A DNA stretch of 64,000 bases from Candidatus Megaera endosymbiont of Mesostigma viride (GCA_020410825.1 CP084576.1:682001-746000); one strand, 5' to 3'. Shown: positions 11,601 to 20,053, counted from the first letter of the stretch. Notes: a model not told the origin generated them from the sequence alone. A program made the numbers and translations.

Positions 11601-12298
11601 TTATGAGAGGATTGTTTATTTGGATCTAGATCCATAAGGTCAAAACCATCTTTAAAGCTTAAGAAAGCCGGATCTTTATATAAGCACAGCTTAGGGGGAG
11701 AAAGTGTAACCGGTAAGCCGTCATACCCGATTACTATATCATCAGGAACTGTTTTCCCTTCAAAATCTAGATGCACGCCTGCAGTATATCCTGGATCCTC
11801 AGGGAAATTAGGTGATAAACCGGCAGGAATAGCAACTCTAGCACACATTCTAAGCAAAGGTATCCCATATCCGCTAGCTAGGGTTACACACTGACCATCC
11901 CAATTCAGGGTATTGTCTGTTGTCCAACAAGCCAGAGCATTACATTGTTGGCCCCTTACCCTTATTTTGGGGTTCATATAAATGCTGTCAGGCGTCTCTT
12001 CGCCGCATAAATTCTCATAATAACCTATCCAAGAACCAGGATAACCTGCCTTAATCAAACATGTGTGGTCATCTCTTCCAGATTCTTTATTCCAGGGAGG
12101 GCAAAGGCTATCTCTGTCAACACTTCTGTAGGGCTGAGAAACCCTGTTGTCCCAATATTCCCTTCTTGTCTTATCGCTATCACCGCAATTACAAGGATCT
12201 GTAAAACAAGCTCCTACGGCATCCCAAAATCCTGCATTAGCCGTAGTAATAGGGTTAGTCATTAGTAATAAAATAATTAAAATAGATTTTTTTATCAC
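8642..12298 (-). CDS. Large cysteine-rich exported protein linked to a VirB4-like ATPase
   Basis: A 1218-residue protein I cannot assign to a named family. A Sec signal peptide (about residues 1-22, ending TANAG) is followed by a Cys-rich stretch with CNCGD and CPPWNKESGRDDHTC, two weakly hydrophobic/amphipathic segments at about 235-320, and long Thr/Ser/Asn-rich sheets. There are about 51 cysteines. Two copies of a Cys-rich module (62 and 65 residues) stand in tandem near residues 740-915, and the last 180 residues look like a beta-sandwich sugar- or adhesin-like domain (DDFALVKVNN). It lacks the six-helix TrbL core expected of VirB6. The GTG start has a strong AAGGTGG site overlapping the stop of the VirB4-like gene nine bases upstream, so the two are translated together. 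Periplasmic, surface or TraN-like conjugation roles are possible. Confidence 0.7.
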   Translation of the reverse strand: MIKKSILIILLLMTNPITTANAGFWDAVGACFTDPCNCGDSDKTRREYWDNRVSQPYRSVDRDSLCPPWNKESGRDDHTCLIKAGYPGSWIGYYENLCGEETPDSIYMNPKIRVRGQQCNALACWTTDNTLNWDGQCVTLASGYGIPLLRMCARVAIPAGLSPNFPEDPGYTAGVHLDFEGKTVPDDIVIGYDGLPVTLSPPKLCLYKDPAFLSFKDGFDLMDLDPNKQSSHKTATLHPVIKVLLFFLDMAVQVAQTPGQLLGALVDMLFGKGDDGQTTFSSVMKDLLGYVGWLIETIGNAIGSILKAIGQINRAVDSTVYGCVNIPMGPYPPPFCPTVQSPFQTAYIQKICSRDSGGNLLPSLRNEPCVVSALENNFVRNSLRITYENFVPLCPNNVTTDINNDKCAVIEHSGTFPTASDLHAATAKTDILPKCSGGNTPCVRTALPVPNTCVGTNCNKIGFRIVYGLRMGSTSSPQSYFMNDLADCPSSASSCQEIWGINTSELADVSVTFPRIQTSSDMSSVVSDTVTLKDKNGRSASYTASISRVSAFDPVFKFAQNPKQICVRGGNILIGCENRAPFIKPEVYDCTSPANVDIPCTSTYYTPTFVAKAVSGTDSTSAIVQPKTVYNPTNLQSSVNLAGYNFDSFVTDTTLATTPFSGSYSPNPGSLYGTYLNNIFPVNSNGSVNTNAIYLYGLEYINNQYYVGGKRACLKNRDLDKCPKNETLCVLTNLVNRDTVNCENFIAKLSAYPGMIRCGTTPQVTGCTNNVDNSLGNGVSIYLCGSGAYCYTSPINADLCQISNRSSDRHLPEPSLEETLADSQYYHFDSDVTDSGAYSVNCTPVNDVVNCQNFLTKLASYPGTARCTTEQTSRCTSIVDSVPAISGGTGVTIRSCNSGIYCYTSPTGADLCQATECSSTTDTALFGYNYDKSKYAIRDKTSYEMSLCTDIPQPKCPATSNYSSQEDGYAAWPETTVGQMATGSCATGWIEVAPLQRWCVPSVTDPDKDPSGTNRTFIFSRLYTKDSSGNRVYSNVKCKAYQINLLSRTDTFPANYTRSTTSNSSNYSGNVTLGLYDYTGTNVISAGTYTSTLTFNVPDSVSNIDYFKITSMANDDFALVKVNNTAVYSSPSTSQNCGNGNISIGNFTALSYNSNGTATLTKSTGGTVNLGDTCTWNRSSNIDLKPYLVQGNNTITITLVVIGGGGMHYSIDYKMKTP
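9560..10081 (-). repeat. Tandem cysteine-rich modules inside the 1218-residue exported protein
   Basis: Two copies of one module are encoded at 9896-10081 and 9560-9754. Each opens VNC-[EQ]-NF-x-x-KL-[SA]-x-YPG-x-x-RC, has a short Cys-containing centre and closes with GxYCYTSPxxADLCQ. Each holds six cysteines at nearly the same spacing, which points to a small disulfide-bonded domain duplicated within the protein. Confidence 0.85.
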
Positions 12299-12307
12299 TA
12301 CACCACC

Positions 12308-14749
12308 TTATGTAATATTATTTAATTCGTCATAGAGCGGCCCTACCCAATCTTCCGGCTGGTTACTAGGATATTGTTTTATAATTTTTTCGTACGCTTC
12401 TATTTCCAATTTTCCTGAGGATAAAAACCTTGTCATCCCTTGCAAACCACCAATACTAAGTTCAGCTGCAATTATCCTACCATCCTGTTTTATCAAAAAC
12501 ATCCTATTGTTAATGGTTAACAATGCTAGTTTTTTTGCTTCCACAGGGTTCAATTTGAGCATACTTTCCAGATTAGGTATTTTAAATTCAGGGGGTATTA
12601 TTATCTGAGTCCCCATTAGATTTAACCAATCTAATTCATGTACATCCTTATGTACATCCTCTAATATACGTATATTTACCGTATTAACAAAAACGCCATT
12701 AGCAGAAGCAATGTTTTGTGAGATATCAGAAAGAATTGAAGAATAGCACCTTAAATTAAATATTGCTGCCATATTATCAATCGCAAAGATTTTCGGACCA
12801 GCACCAATTTTTCCTAACAAATTTTGCATAAAGTATATGATAGCAGCTTTAACACTGCGCATCGTATTTAACCCATATTCAAATTCTGCTACAAATTTAA
12901 CCTCTTTTGGGAAATATTTCTTTTTATATTCCACATCATCAAATTGTTGAACATTAATTACTAATATTCCTCCAGGGTTAATTGTGATTTCTTCTTGCGA
13001 TTCAAAAACTTCATAATATAAACCACCTGCCATATATTCTTTTAAACGCTTCTTTAAAATTTGGCCACTTTCCGAATCGTCGATGGCTTCAATTACTGCA
13101 GATAATTTTCGTTCTTCTTGTGGGATTACAAAAACCTTCTCACTAACGGCCTTTAGCAAAGTTAATTCCGGCTCTTTTAGAGGGTCAAAATGGTGTTTTG
13201 CCAAGATTGTAAAAAATATAAAACAAAAAGCTCGATTTTTTTCATTATCTTCTAAATATAAAGGATTAAACAAATTTTTCTCCTGCTGAATCCATACGCC
13301 CCCTCTAGCCTTTATATAAAGGCTAGAATCGGAATCATCAACTATATGTATTATAGTTGGTTTATATTTATCAGCTTCTGAGAGTAAAAAATTAAGTAAA
13401 GTTGTTCGCCCCGACTTTTCCACCCCAAAGATGCAAGTGTTGCTATTCCCTTCTGTATCATGAAAGTTCATAAAATATGGAGTTCCTCTCTCAGTCCTAA
13501 GTAACGTTACAGCCCTACCCCATGGATTATATTGATTACCGGTAGGAAAATTATGGAGAGAAGCAAGTGCTGCGGTATTGTCTAAAATTGTCGGTGACAT
13601 TCTGGAAAGAAAAGCAAAATTTCCAGGTAATTGCGCCCAAAAAGTTTTTTCTAAATTAATATCTTCTCTTACATGCACTATCCCAATTTTTGCTAATGTA
13701 TCAGAAGCTTGCTTAACTTGTTTGTTAAGTTCTTTAGCATCATCACCGATTATCATACAAGATATTTGTTGATGGCAAAAATAATTTTTATCATCAGTCT
13801 CTTTTAAAATTTTGTCTAAACCACTGAGAGATTTTAGCTCAGCATCACCGCTAATATCGGCTATATAAGCTTGATCCGCAAATAACGGAATCACCTTACT
13901 TTTATCAACAAAATAAAAAACTTCAGTTGCAACCATTTCAACAGGTATCTGCAAAAATTTATCTAAAGCATCGGAAGATACCTCTTGATATTCTTTTATC
14001 GATAACAAAGCCGCAAATTTTTTGCCGTTATCGCCTATTACCTCTATCATATCATTACCGACTGCGTATTGATGAGAAGAAAGAGCAATTGAAATATCAG
14101 TAACCGGCAATACACACTGCTCTTCATTAAGTTGCATAATTCTTCTGTATAAAAACATCAAATCAGAATAGCATCGTTCCTCTTCTATTCTAATACCCAG
14201 TTTTTCAGCCCCATATTCTTCCAGATCCAATATTAGCTTATCAACAGTTGCACTCAAGGTTTTAACTGCTTTAGCAAAATAATTAATCTCAAAATCTGCA
14301 ATTCTACTTGCTGAAAGTGAATTAACAAGGGAGTTAAAATTCTTCAGTTTTAGCTCTGGTGCATCGTGAAGAACCGTAATATATAAACAGTTAACAAACT
14401 TATCATGCCAATAATTTTTGTTTTTCCATATCTCGTGAATATTTGCTGAAAACACATTATTGTACGGCAGGGTATCATCAAGATTTGCTTTACGCCTTAT
14501 TGTATGAATCCAGAAAGCTAGCTGGTCTCCTTCAACATTATTACTAATAGCACTTCTTACAACTACTCGAAGATTCGAGAGCTTCTTGCTAATTTTTTCT
14601 GAATTAATACCATTAATCTGAAAAATCTGTAGTAATTCACCGTTTTTAGTAAGTAAAGTATTCTTATCATAATGGCATGCAATAGGTACGAAGTCCTCTG
14701 ATAAAGCGTTATAAAGGCCTTTATCTAATTTTTTCTTAATAAATGACAC
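12308..14749 (-). CDS. VirB4-like type IV secretion ATPase with degenerate nucleotide motifs (rvhB4-II type)
   Basis: An 813-residue protein with the VirB4 layout: an N-terminal CagE/TrbE-like domain (about 1-400, with FVPIACHYDKNTLLTKNGELL) and a C-terminal RecA-like ATPase domain. VirB4 proteins energise assembly of type IV secretion channels at the inner membrane. Here the Walker A reads GVEKSGRTT (about residues 438-447), with Arg in place of the invariant Lys, and the Walker B reads KIFAIDNM, with Asn in place of the catalytic Glu. Rickettsia species carry two VirB4 copies, one of them divergent, and this fits the divergent copy. The GTG start has AAGGA six bases upstream. No virB3 or virB6 adjoins it; instead it is translationally coupled to the 1218-residue exported protein. 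Confidence 0.87.
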   Translation of the reverse strand: MSFIKKKLDKGLYNALSEDFVPIACHYDKNTLLTKNGELLQIFQINGINSEKISKKLSNLRVVVRSAISNNVEGDQLAFWIHTIRRKANLDDTLPYNNVFSANIHEIWKNKNYWHDKFVNCLYITVLHDAPELKLKNFNSLVNSLSASRIADFEINYFAKAVKTLSATVDKLILDLEEYGAEKLGIRIEEERCYSDLMFLYRRIMQLNEEQCVLPVTDISIALSSHQYAVGNDMIEVIGDNGKKFAALLSIKEYQEVSSDALDKFLQIPVEMVATEVFYFVDKSKVIPLFADQAYIADISGDAELKSLSGLDKILKETDDKNYFCHQQISCMIIGDDAKELNKQVKQASDTLAKIGIVHVREDINLEKTFWAQLPGNFAFLSRMSPTILDNTAALASLHNFPTGNQYNPWGRAVTLLRTERGTPYFMNFHDTEGNSNTCIFGVEKSGRTTLLNFLLSEADKYKPTIIHIVDDSDSSLYIKARGGVWIQQEKNLFNPLYLEDNEKNRAFCFIFFTILAKHHFDPLKEPELTLLKAVSEKVFVIPQEERKLSAVIEAIDDSESGQILKKRLKEYMAGGLYYEVFESQEEITINPGGILVINVQQFDDVEYKKKYFPKEVKFVAEFEYGLNTMRSVKAAIIYFMQNLLGKIGAGPKIFAIDNMAAIFNLRCYSSILSDISQNIASANGVFVNTVNIRILEDVHKDVHELDWLNLMGTQIIIPPEFKIPNLESMLKLNPVEAKKLALLTINNRMFLIKQDGRIIAAELSIGGLQGMTRFLSSGKLEIEAYEKIIKQYPSNQPEDWVGPLYDELNNIT

Positions 14750-15085
14750 GCTGGTCCTTCTTAAATAGTTGTGATCAAAAATTATCCTCTTTAACGCTTA
14801 GAACACTAACCTAATTCAGTCAGTCTTGAGTTATTAAAGAATATAACGACTTTTAGTATGGCAGTAAGTTGATGTAAATTAAAATTATTAGTTGTAAAAC
14901 CAATTCAATTCAATAGCAGTTGTCGCAACGATGCTATAGTAGGGTGGCAAAGCAATTGCCAAATACACAGAAATTTTTAGAAAAACAGGAGAAAAGGCCT
15001 TATAATATCAAATATGTTCAAAGATATTAAAGAAGGCAATCTTTAACAAAAATTTTAACATTGAGAATCAGATTAAACAGATTTC
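14750..15085. other. Intergenic region, no gene seen
   Basis: This 336-base stretch upstream of the VirB4-like gene and downstream of the MFS gene has no frame of useful length in any direction; a VirB3 gene, which would fit in about 290 bases, is not present. The only structure noticed is a short inverted repeat, TGGCAA-N5-TTGCCA near 14945-14961, with no T-run on either side. The promoter of the VirB4 operon should lie here but no clear boxes stand out. Confidence 0.6.
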
Positions 15086-16339
15086 CTAATTTGCTTTCTT
15101 CAGGGCCCGTGCTTTTATTATAGTTGTGATTGCTATGGCTGATAAACCAATTATAGAAACAATTATTGCACTTGGAATAATTGAAATGCTTTTTATGAAA
15201 GCATCATTACTATATTGTCTTACACCGTCAGCCATTGTTCCGTCCCATAAATTATCTAACGATAGCCCTATCGAATTATGGAAAAACCATCCAAACGCCA
15301 TAATAATCATGTTAGCAACAGCTCCGGCTAAACCGCTTCTCTCTTCGGAAACAAAAGTAGATATTTTAGCAAGCATAACTACCTGATAAGCAGAGAAAAC
15401 GCCAATAACAATACAAACGTAGTCTAGGATGCCAACACTAGCAATCCCGCTTAGTATATAATAAAAGCATATAATTAAACCTATTCCGGAAGTAATTGTC
15501 ACCCCAAAATAATAACCTGTTTTATCAGCTACATAAGGTAATATAACGCAGCCTGCGCTCATTCCAAGTAATATAGATAAAATCAAGAAATCAGCATATA
15601 CTTTATCAATAGCATAGATATTTATTAAAAACGCACTGCCCCAAGCGTCAGCAAAGCCTTCCATAGGACCGACCATTAACCCGGCAAAAAAACTGGTAAG
15701 TAATAATTTATAATTACAAATTACTGATTTAACATCTGAAATAAGATTACGCTCTGATTTTTCCTCTGTTGATTTTGGCATGATGTAATAGGTAAGGATG
15801 GCAAGTATTAGGCCGGAATATAGTAATACCTTCAAAGTAGCCTCAAGCCCAACTGACACAATAACGGGTACAATTAGATTTCCAACATATACTGCTACAA
15901 TTAGTCCTACCGAAACCATCAACCCTAACATTCTGGCAAATTTTGCAGGATATATAATTCTAAATATCTGCAGCGCTCCAACAGCTGCGGCAGAAGAACC
16001 TATTCCCGTAAGAACTCGCCCGATTAAGGCACTATCCCAACCCATAGGATAAATTAACGGCAACAGACCTATAGCAGTTAGAGCTATGCATATAGGCAAT
16101 ATAGCCCTTGCTCCAATTCTGCTAATTGCTATCCCTATTGGAATATGGAGAAAAACATAACCTATATAATAAAGACCAGAAAAAGAACCAAATTCACTAG
16201 CACCAATATTAAAATTTGACATTACATCATGGCGAATAATATTAGGTAATGAACGTAATACACACTGATAGCAATAAAAAATTGTTATCAATAACCATAT
16301 TAAAAATGAAATAATTCTATTTTTTTCTGCTGTAGGCAT
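15086..16339 (-). CDS. Major facilitator superfamily transporter
   Basis: About twelve hydrophobic helices over 417 residues, with the pattern of an MFS carrier: SRIGARAILP between helices 2 and 3 in the place of the A-motif, and the LTGIGSSAAAVGALQIFR segment in helix 4. Many rickettsial MFS proteins import host metabolites, but the substrate of this one cannot be told. The ATG at 16339 is preferred because the conserved helix 1 starts right after it; a GTG at 16426 would add 29 polar residues without obvious homology, and neither has a good ribosome site. It is 128 bases downstream of the acetyltransferase gene on the same strand. Confidence 0.85.
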   Translation of the reverse strand: MPTAEKNRIISFLIWLLITIFYCYQCVLRSLPNIIRHDVMSNFNIGASEFGSFSGLYYIGYVFLHIPIGIAISRIGARAILPICIALTAIGLLPLIYPMGWDSALIGRVLTGIGSSAAAVGALQIFRIIYPAKFARMLGLMVSVGLIVAVYVGNLIVPVIVSVGLEATLKVLLYSGLILAILTYYIMPKSTEEKSERNLISDVKSVICNYKLLLTSFFAGLMVGPMEGFADAWGSAFLINIYAIDKVYADFLILSILLGMSAGCVILPYVADKTGYYFGVTITSGIGLIICFYYILSGIASVGILDYVCIVIGVFSAYQVVMLAKISTFVSEERSGLAGAVANMIIMAFGWFFHNSIGLSLDNLWDGTMADGVRQYSNDAFIKSISIIPSAIIVSIIGLSAIAITTIIKARALKKAN

Positions 16340-16467
16340 AATTATTTTATTCGATAAACTTTTATAATTTTTGCTTCTGAAATTGGAATAATTTTTTGGC
16401 GCAAAATCAGCGTTCTTTATTAACACATTTCTAGGAAAAATACAACTACATTAGTAATTGTATTTCT

Positions 16468-17100
16468 TTATAGAGCTCTCAAGGTTTCTAAATTTCCGCT
16501 AGCAATAGCATTTACGTATTTAGTAATTTTTTCTATAGGCCAATCCCACCAGGCAAGTTCTAAAAGAAAATCTATAGTTTTTTGCTCGAATCTACTTCTT
16601 ATTAATTTTCCTGGGTTACCGCCTACTATTGTATAAGGAGCAACATCTTTCGTAACTAAAGCGTTAGTGCCGATAATAGCGCCATGGCCGATTTTAACCC
16701 CAGGCATAATAGTAGCTGAATTACCAATCCATACATCGTTACCGATTACCGTATCACCTTTGTTTAAATCATTACTTGGAACATTACTCCAACCTTTGCC
16801 AAAAACTTCAAAAGGATAAGTAGAAATACCGTTCATTGCGTGGTTTGCGCCATTCATTATAAAACGTGCGCCGCTAGCAATTTGACAAAACTTGCCGATT
16901 ATTAGCCTATCGCCAATGAAATCAAAAAGATATACTACATTCTTTTCAAAATTATACACGTCCTGTGCATCATCATAATAGGTATAATCACCCACTATAA
17001 TTTGGGGATTGGTTATAATATTTTTTAAAAAACATGTTCTATACCAATTTTCAATTGGATAAACTACATCAGGGTTAACATATTCTATACTATTTGTCAT
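16468..17100 (-). CDS. Hexapeptide-repeat acetyltransferase, Vat/CatB type, second copy
   Basis: A 210-residue paralogue of the protein at 1126-1743 and the better conserved of the two. It has the family marks in order: GDYTYYDDAQDVYNFEKNVVY, IIGKFCQIASGARFIMNGANH with the catalytic-site His, STYPFEVFGKGW, GDTVIGNDVWIGNSATIMPGVKIGHGAIIG as hexapeptide coils, and the GGNPGKLIRSRF end with a WWDWP C-terminal helix. These are the features of streptogramin and CatB-type chloramphenicol acetyltransferases, which transfer acetyl from acetyl-CoA to a hydroxyl. It lies between an MFS carrier and a queuosine-precursor transporter on the same strand. Related genes called cat2 occur in Rickettsia; the natural substrate is not known. 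Confidence 0.9.
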   Translation of the reverse strand: MTNSIEYVNPDVVYPIENWYRTCFLKNIITNPQIIVGDYTYYDDAQDVYNFEKNVVYLFDFIGDRLIIGKFCQIASGARFIMNGANHAMNGISTYPFEVFGKGWSNVPSNDLNKGDTVIGNDVWIGNSATIMPGVKIGHGAIIGTNALVTKDVAPYTIVGGNPGKLIRSRFEQKTIDFLLELAWWDWPIEKITKYVNAIASGNLETLRAL

Positions 17101-17154
17101 ATAATTTATGTTTCATATCAATTGTTAGGTTATTAACTGTATAAATGCTAGAAT

Positions 17155-17808
17155 CTAAACTTTTGGCTTTATAATAAACTTTCTAATTAGGTAATGTCCC
17201 AAATAACAAAAAGGTGTATCTGCAAGAGCTGCTATTACTTTAAAAACAATTGAATTGGTTGCTACCTTGTAGTAATTTTCCCAAGCTAAAATACCGGCTA
17301 AACAAAGTATAGTTAATACTAATATCGTATCTAATATTTGCGCAAGTATTGTACTGAGATTATTTCGTAACCATAAATGCTTTGAATCAGTCAAAGTTTT
17401 TAAATAAGAATAAACTTTAACATCCAATAGCTGAGCAAAAAAAGTAGCAACTACTGAAGCAATTGAAGCTATGCCATATACACTAAACATCTTATGAAAA
17501 CTACTATCATCGACATTTGACCAAGATGTTGCCGGAAAATAATCGCCTATCATAATTAGCCCCATAACGATAAAACTGCATAAAACTGACATTTTTATCA
17601 TGTGGTTTGCGTATTTATTACCATAGAACTCGGCAGTTAAATCAGAAATTAGAAAAGTAACTGGATATAAGAGAACACCAACAGAGAGTTCAAATTCTAA
17701 GGACAAGATATTAACTGTAACAAATTTTTGGAAAATCAAATTACCTGTAATAACGACAGTACAAAATAAACTGCAGAAAAATATATATAATTTTACCGAT
17801 TTATCCAT
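17155..17808 (-). CDS. Queuosine precursor transporter, YhhQ/VUT family
   Basis: A 217-residue membrane protein with about six helices. The family signature FLISDLTAEFYGNKYANHMI lies near residues 52-72, and the SDLTAEFYG core is diagnostic of the vitamin-uptake-like (VUT) family. YhhQ in E. coli takes up preQ0/preQ1, the bases salvaged to make queuosine in tRNA. Rickettsiales that cannot make preQ1 would depend on such uptake from the host. It is 37 bases downstream of purC on the same strand and probably in the same transcript. Length and topology are normal. Confidence 0.88.
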   Translation of the reverse strand: MDKSVKLYIFFCSLFCTVVITGNLIFQKFVTVNILSLEFELSVGVLLYPVTFLISDLTAEFYGNKYANHMIKMSVLCSFIVMGLIMIGDYFPATSWSNVDDSSFHKMFSVYGIASIASVVATFFAQLLDVKVYSYLKTLTDSKHLWLRNNLSTILAQILDTILVLTILCLAGILAWENYYKVATNSIVFKVIAALADTPFCYLGHYLIRKFIIKPKV

Positions 17809-17845
17809 GTCTATGACCTTATATCAGAAAATGCAAATTGACCAT

Positions 17846-18565
17846 TTACACATCTGTTTTAATATTCAGCCTTTTCAAAACTTCCTGATAAGCATTAATC
17901 ACATCGTCAGGATTAGTTTCTGCTATTTCATAACAGAGCTTTTGATTATTATACATATCCCATAATTTGCAAGTATCCGGGGAAATTTCATCAGTTAGCA
18001 TTATTATATAGTCTTCACCATTGAAAACTCTGCCAAATTCTAATTTTATATCAACCAACCTTATACCGATACCGGCAAAAAAACCCGTAAGGAAATCGTG
18101 TACCCTAATAGCTACTTTTTTTAAATTCTTTATTTCTTTTTTACTTAACCAAGAAAAACTATATATCTGATGCTCATTAATAATAGGGTAGTTTAAATCG
18201 CCGTTCTTTACTCTAAAATCTATGATAGGGGAATCAAAAACAAAGCCATCTTCCATACCGAAATCCGTAACATATCTACCCGAAGCTAAAGAAGATACAT
18301 GAACTTGAACAGGATACACATCTACGAATTGTATTAATTGCTGACGCATATTATTTTTTTGAATAAAATGGGTTTCTACACCTATCAATTCTAGTTTCTG
18401 CATTAAAAACGCAGAAATGCTGTTGTTAATAGCCCCTTTACCCGATATTACTATTGAGCTTTTATCTTGCAGTTTTAAAGTATCATTAAATGACATAATA
18501 AGGGCGTAATCTTCATCAGCTTGATAAAGAGTTTTACTTGAGCCGGTATAAATTTTTTCCTTCAT
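17846..18565 (-). CDS. purC: PurC-like SAICAR synthetase family protein
   Basis: A 239-residue member of the phosphoribosylaminoimidazole-succinocarboxamide synthase family. It keeps the N-terminal MKEKIYTGSSKTLY strand, SGKGAINNSISAFLMQKLE, the ASGRYVTDFG segment, and the acidic IRLVDIKLEFGR and LTDEISPD motifs of the ATP/metal site. The loop that normally reads DDTSAFNG is replaced by NDTLKLQDKS, so the substrate site is altered. Rickettsia species carry the same lone PurC-type gene although the rest of purine synthesis is missing. No other purine gene occurs here. Its reaction in this setting is therefore unclear: it may act on an imported intermediate or have a changed role. Confidence 0.9.
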   Translation of the reverse strand: MKEKIYTGSSKTLYQADEDYALIMSFNDTLKLQDKSSIVISGKGAINNSISAFLMQKLELIGVETHFIQKNNMRQQLIQFVDVYPVQVHVSSLASGRYVTDFGMEDGFVFDSPIIDFRVKNGDLNYPIINEHQIYSFSWLSKKEIKNLKKVAIRVHDFLTGFFAGIGIRLVDIKLEFGRVFNGEDYIIMLTDEISPDTCKLWDMYNNQKLCYEIAETNPDDVINAYQEVLKRLNIKTDV

Positions 18566-18635
18566 TAGTTTTAAATATTAGAATTGAGCATGGATTAGGA
18601 AATAACTATTTTATAGTGGTTATACTTTTTTGAGC

Positions 18636-18652
18636 AAGCTTTTTTAAAGCTT
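18636..18652 (-). terminator. Short AT-rich hairpin downstream of the M16 protease gene
   Basis: On the minus strand AAGCTTT-AAA-AAAGCTT forms a seven-pair hairpin about 30 bases after the stop of the M16 protease gene. An A-rich rather than T-rich tail follows, so it is at best a weak terminator or a 3'-end protecting stem. Confidence 0.3.
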
Positions 18653-18683
18653 AACCATACAGCCATTTCATTTTAATCCTAAT

Positions 18684-19943
18684 TCAATTGGATAATTTAA
18701 ACAGATTAAAATTAAAACTTTCTGGCCTCTCCCCAACAATCGATAAGGTCGGCTTTGAAGCAAAAATTTTCTCAGCACATTCAGTTAAATTACGCGTGTT
18801 TATATTCATTATTACGTTTAGCACTTCATCAGTAGAAAAATATTTTCCAAAAAGAGCAAAATTTTTACCAATTTCTTCCGATTTATATTCAGGACGTTCT
18901 TCTGCCATTAAAATGCTCGTTTTAATTTGCGATTTAGCTCTTTGTAATTCCTCTTCTGAAATGTGTTCTCGAATTTTATTTATTTCAATTATTAAATTAG
19001 TAAGTAACTTTTCTACATTTTGATGGTCGCTGCCAGCATAAATGCTAAATATTCCACTATCATAATATGAGCTGTTAAAACTACCAACTGAGTAAACTAG
19101 CCCAAGAGTTTCCCTTATCCTTTGGAATAATCTTGAAGAAAGACTACCGCCGAAAATAACAGATAAAATCTGAGCATAATAAAATTCAGCTATATTAGAA
19201 TATGGAACACTTTCAAATCCAAGCGCAATTGATGTTTGTTCAAGAATTTTCTTTGTATGGACAAAACCACCTTTATACTTAGCTGGAGCTATTTTAGGCA
19301 AACTTAATGAAGATCTTACTAATAAAAAGTACTTTTCCGCCAAATTTATTACTTTATCATGAGAAATATTACCTGCTACTGAAATATAGATATTTTCAGC
19401 AGTATAATATTTTCCTAAAAAATTTAAAAAATCTTCTTTTTGGAATTTAGCTAAATTTTTTGCATCACCCAGTATAGACTTACCAATTGGTTGCCCTTCA
19501 AACGCTAATGAGTAGAACTTTTCATAAACCAGCTCATCGGGATTATCATTAACACTTGCCATTTCCTGCATGATAACGCTTAATTCCTTCTCTATATCGG
19601 CCTTAGCGAATAATGAATTTTGTAAAATATCAGCAAGTATTTCAAGTGCTTGATCAAAATTTTCACTTAAAACTTTGCTATAATAGACTGTATGCTCACG
19701 GCTAGTGTAAGCATTAAAATAGCCGCCTATTATATCAAATTCCTTCGCTATTTCTTCAGCACTCCGAGTTTTTGTACCTTTAAATGCCATATGCTCCAGA
19801 AAGTGAGAAATCCCAGATTCTTGCCTCGATTCATACCTACTACCAACTTTAACGATAATATTTATTGAAACTGAGCTTACATGCGGCATATTAAACGTTA
19901 CAACATTTATGCCGTTAGATAGTTTGCTATTTTGAAAACTCAT
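18684..19943 (-). CDS. M16 family zinc protease, mitochondrial processing peptidase-like
   Basis: A 419-residue member of the pitrilysin/M16B family with no signal peptide. The inverted zinc motif HFLEHM is near residues 45-50, in ISHFLEHMAFKGTKTRS, and the downstream Glu lies in the ELSVIMQEMASVNDNPDELV region. The C-terminal half carries RxxLGLVYSVGSF, the conserved substrate-cleft segment. Alphaproteobacterial copies of this type are the closest bacterial relatives of the mitochondrial processing peptidase beta subunit, and the Rickettsia homologue is well known in that context. The target in the bacterium is unknown. It is followed after 118 bases by purC on the same strand. Confidence 0.93.
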   Translation of the reverse strand: MSFQNSKLSNGINVVTFNMPHVSSVSINIIVKVGSRYESRQESGISHFLEHMAFKGTKTRSAEEIAKEFDIIGGYFNAYTSREHTVYYSKVLSENFDQALEILADILQNSLFAKADIEKELSVIMQEMASVNDNPDELVYEKFYSLAFEGQPIGKSILGDAKNLAKFQKEDFLNFLGKYYTAENIYISVAGNISHDKVINLAEKYFLLVRSSLSLPKIAPAKYKGGFVHTKKILEQTSIALGFESVPYSNIAEFYYAQILSVIFGGSLSSRLFQRIRETLGLVYSVGSFNSSYYDSGIFSIYAGSDHQNVEKLLTNLIIEINKIREHISEEELQRAKSQIKTSILMAEERPEYKSEEIGKNFALFGKYFSTDEVLNVIMNINTRNLTECAEKIFASKPTLSIVGERPESFNFNLFKLSN

Positions 19944-20053
19944 AATTTATCAATCTTTTTGTATGGATGTTATTAAGGATATTAACTAATCTTTTACCAA
20001 CAATTTTAATATCATAATTACCTATTGATCTTAAGTAAGTGGAGGATGATAAT

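Noticed and set aside
8642-12298. Calling the 1218-residue protein VirB6
   Set aside because: It follows a VirB4-like gene and is Cys-rich like the extensions of rickettsial VirB6, but it lacks the run of five or six transmembrane helices of the TrbL/VirB6 core.
14945-14961. Inverted repeat TGGCAA-N5-TTGCCA as a terminator of the MFS gene
   Set aside because: No T-run follows on either strand and it is more than 100 bases past the gene.
15126-16052. Two open frames of 84-86 codons on the plus strand
   Set aside because: They mirror the helices of the MFS gene on the other strand; such shadows are common opposite hydrophobic genes.
16340-16426. Longer MFS protein starting at the GTG at 16426
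   Set aside because: The extra 29 residues are polar and precede the first conserved helix, and no ribosome site supports the GTG; still possible.
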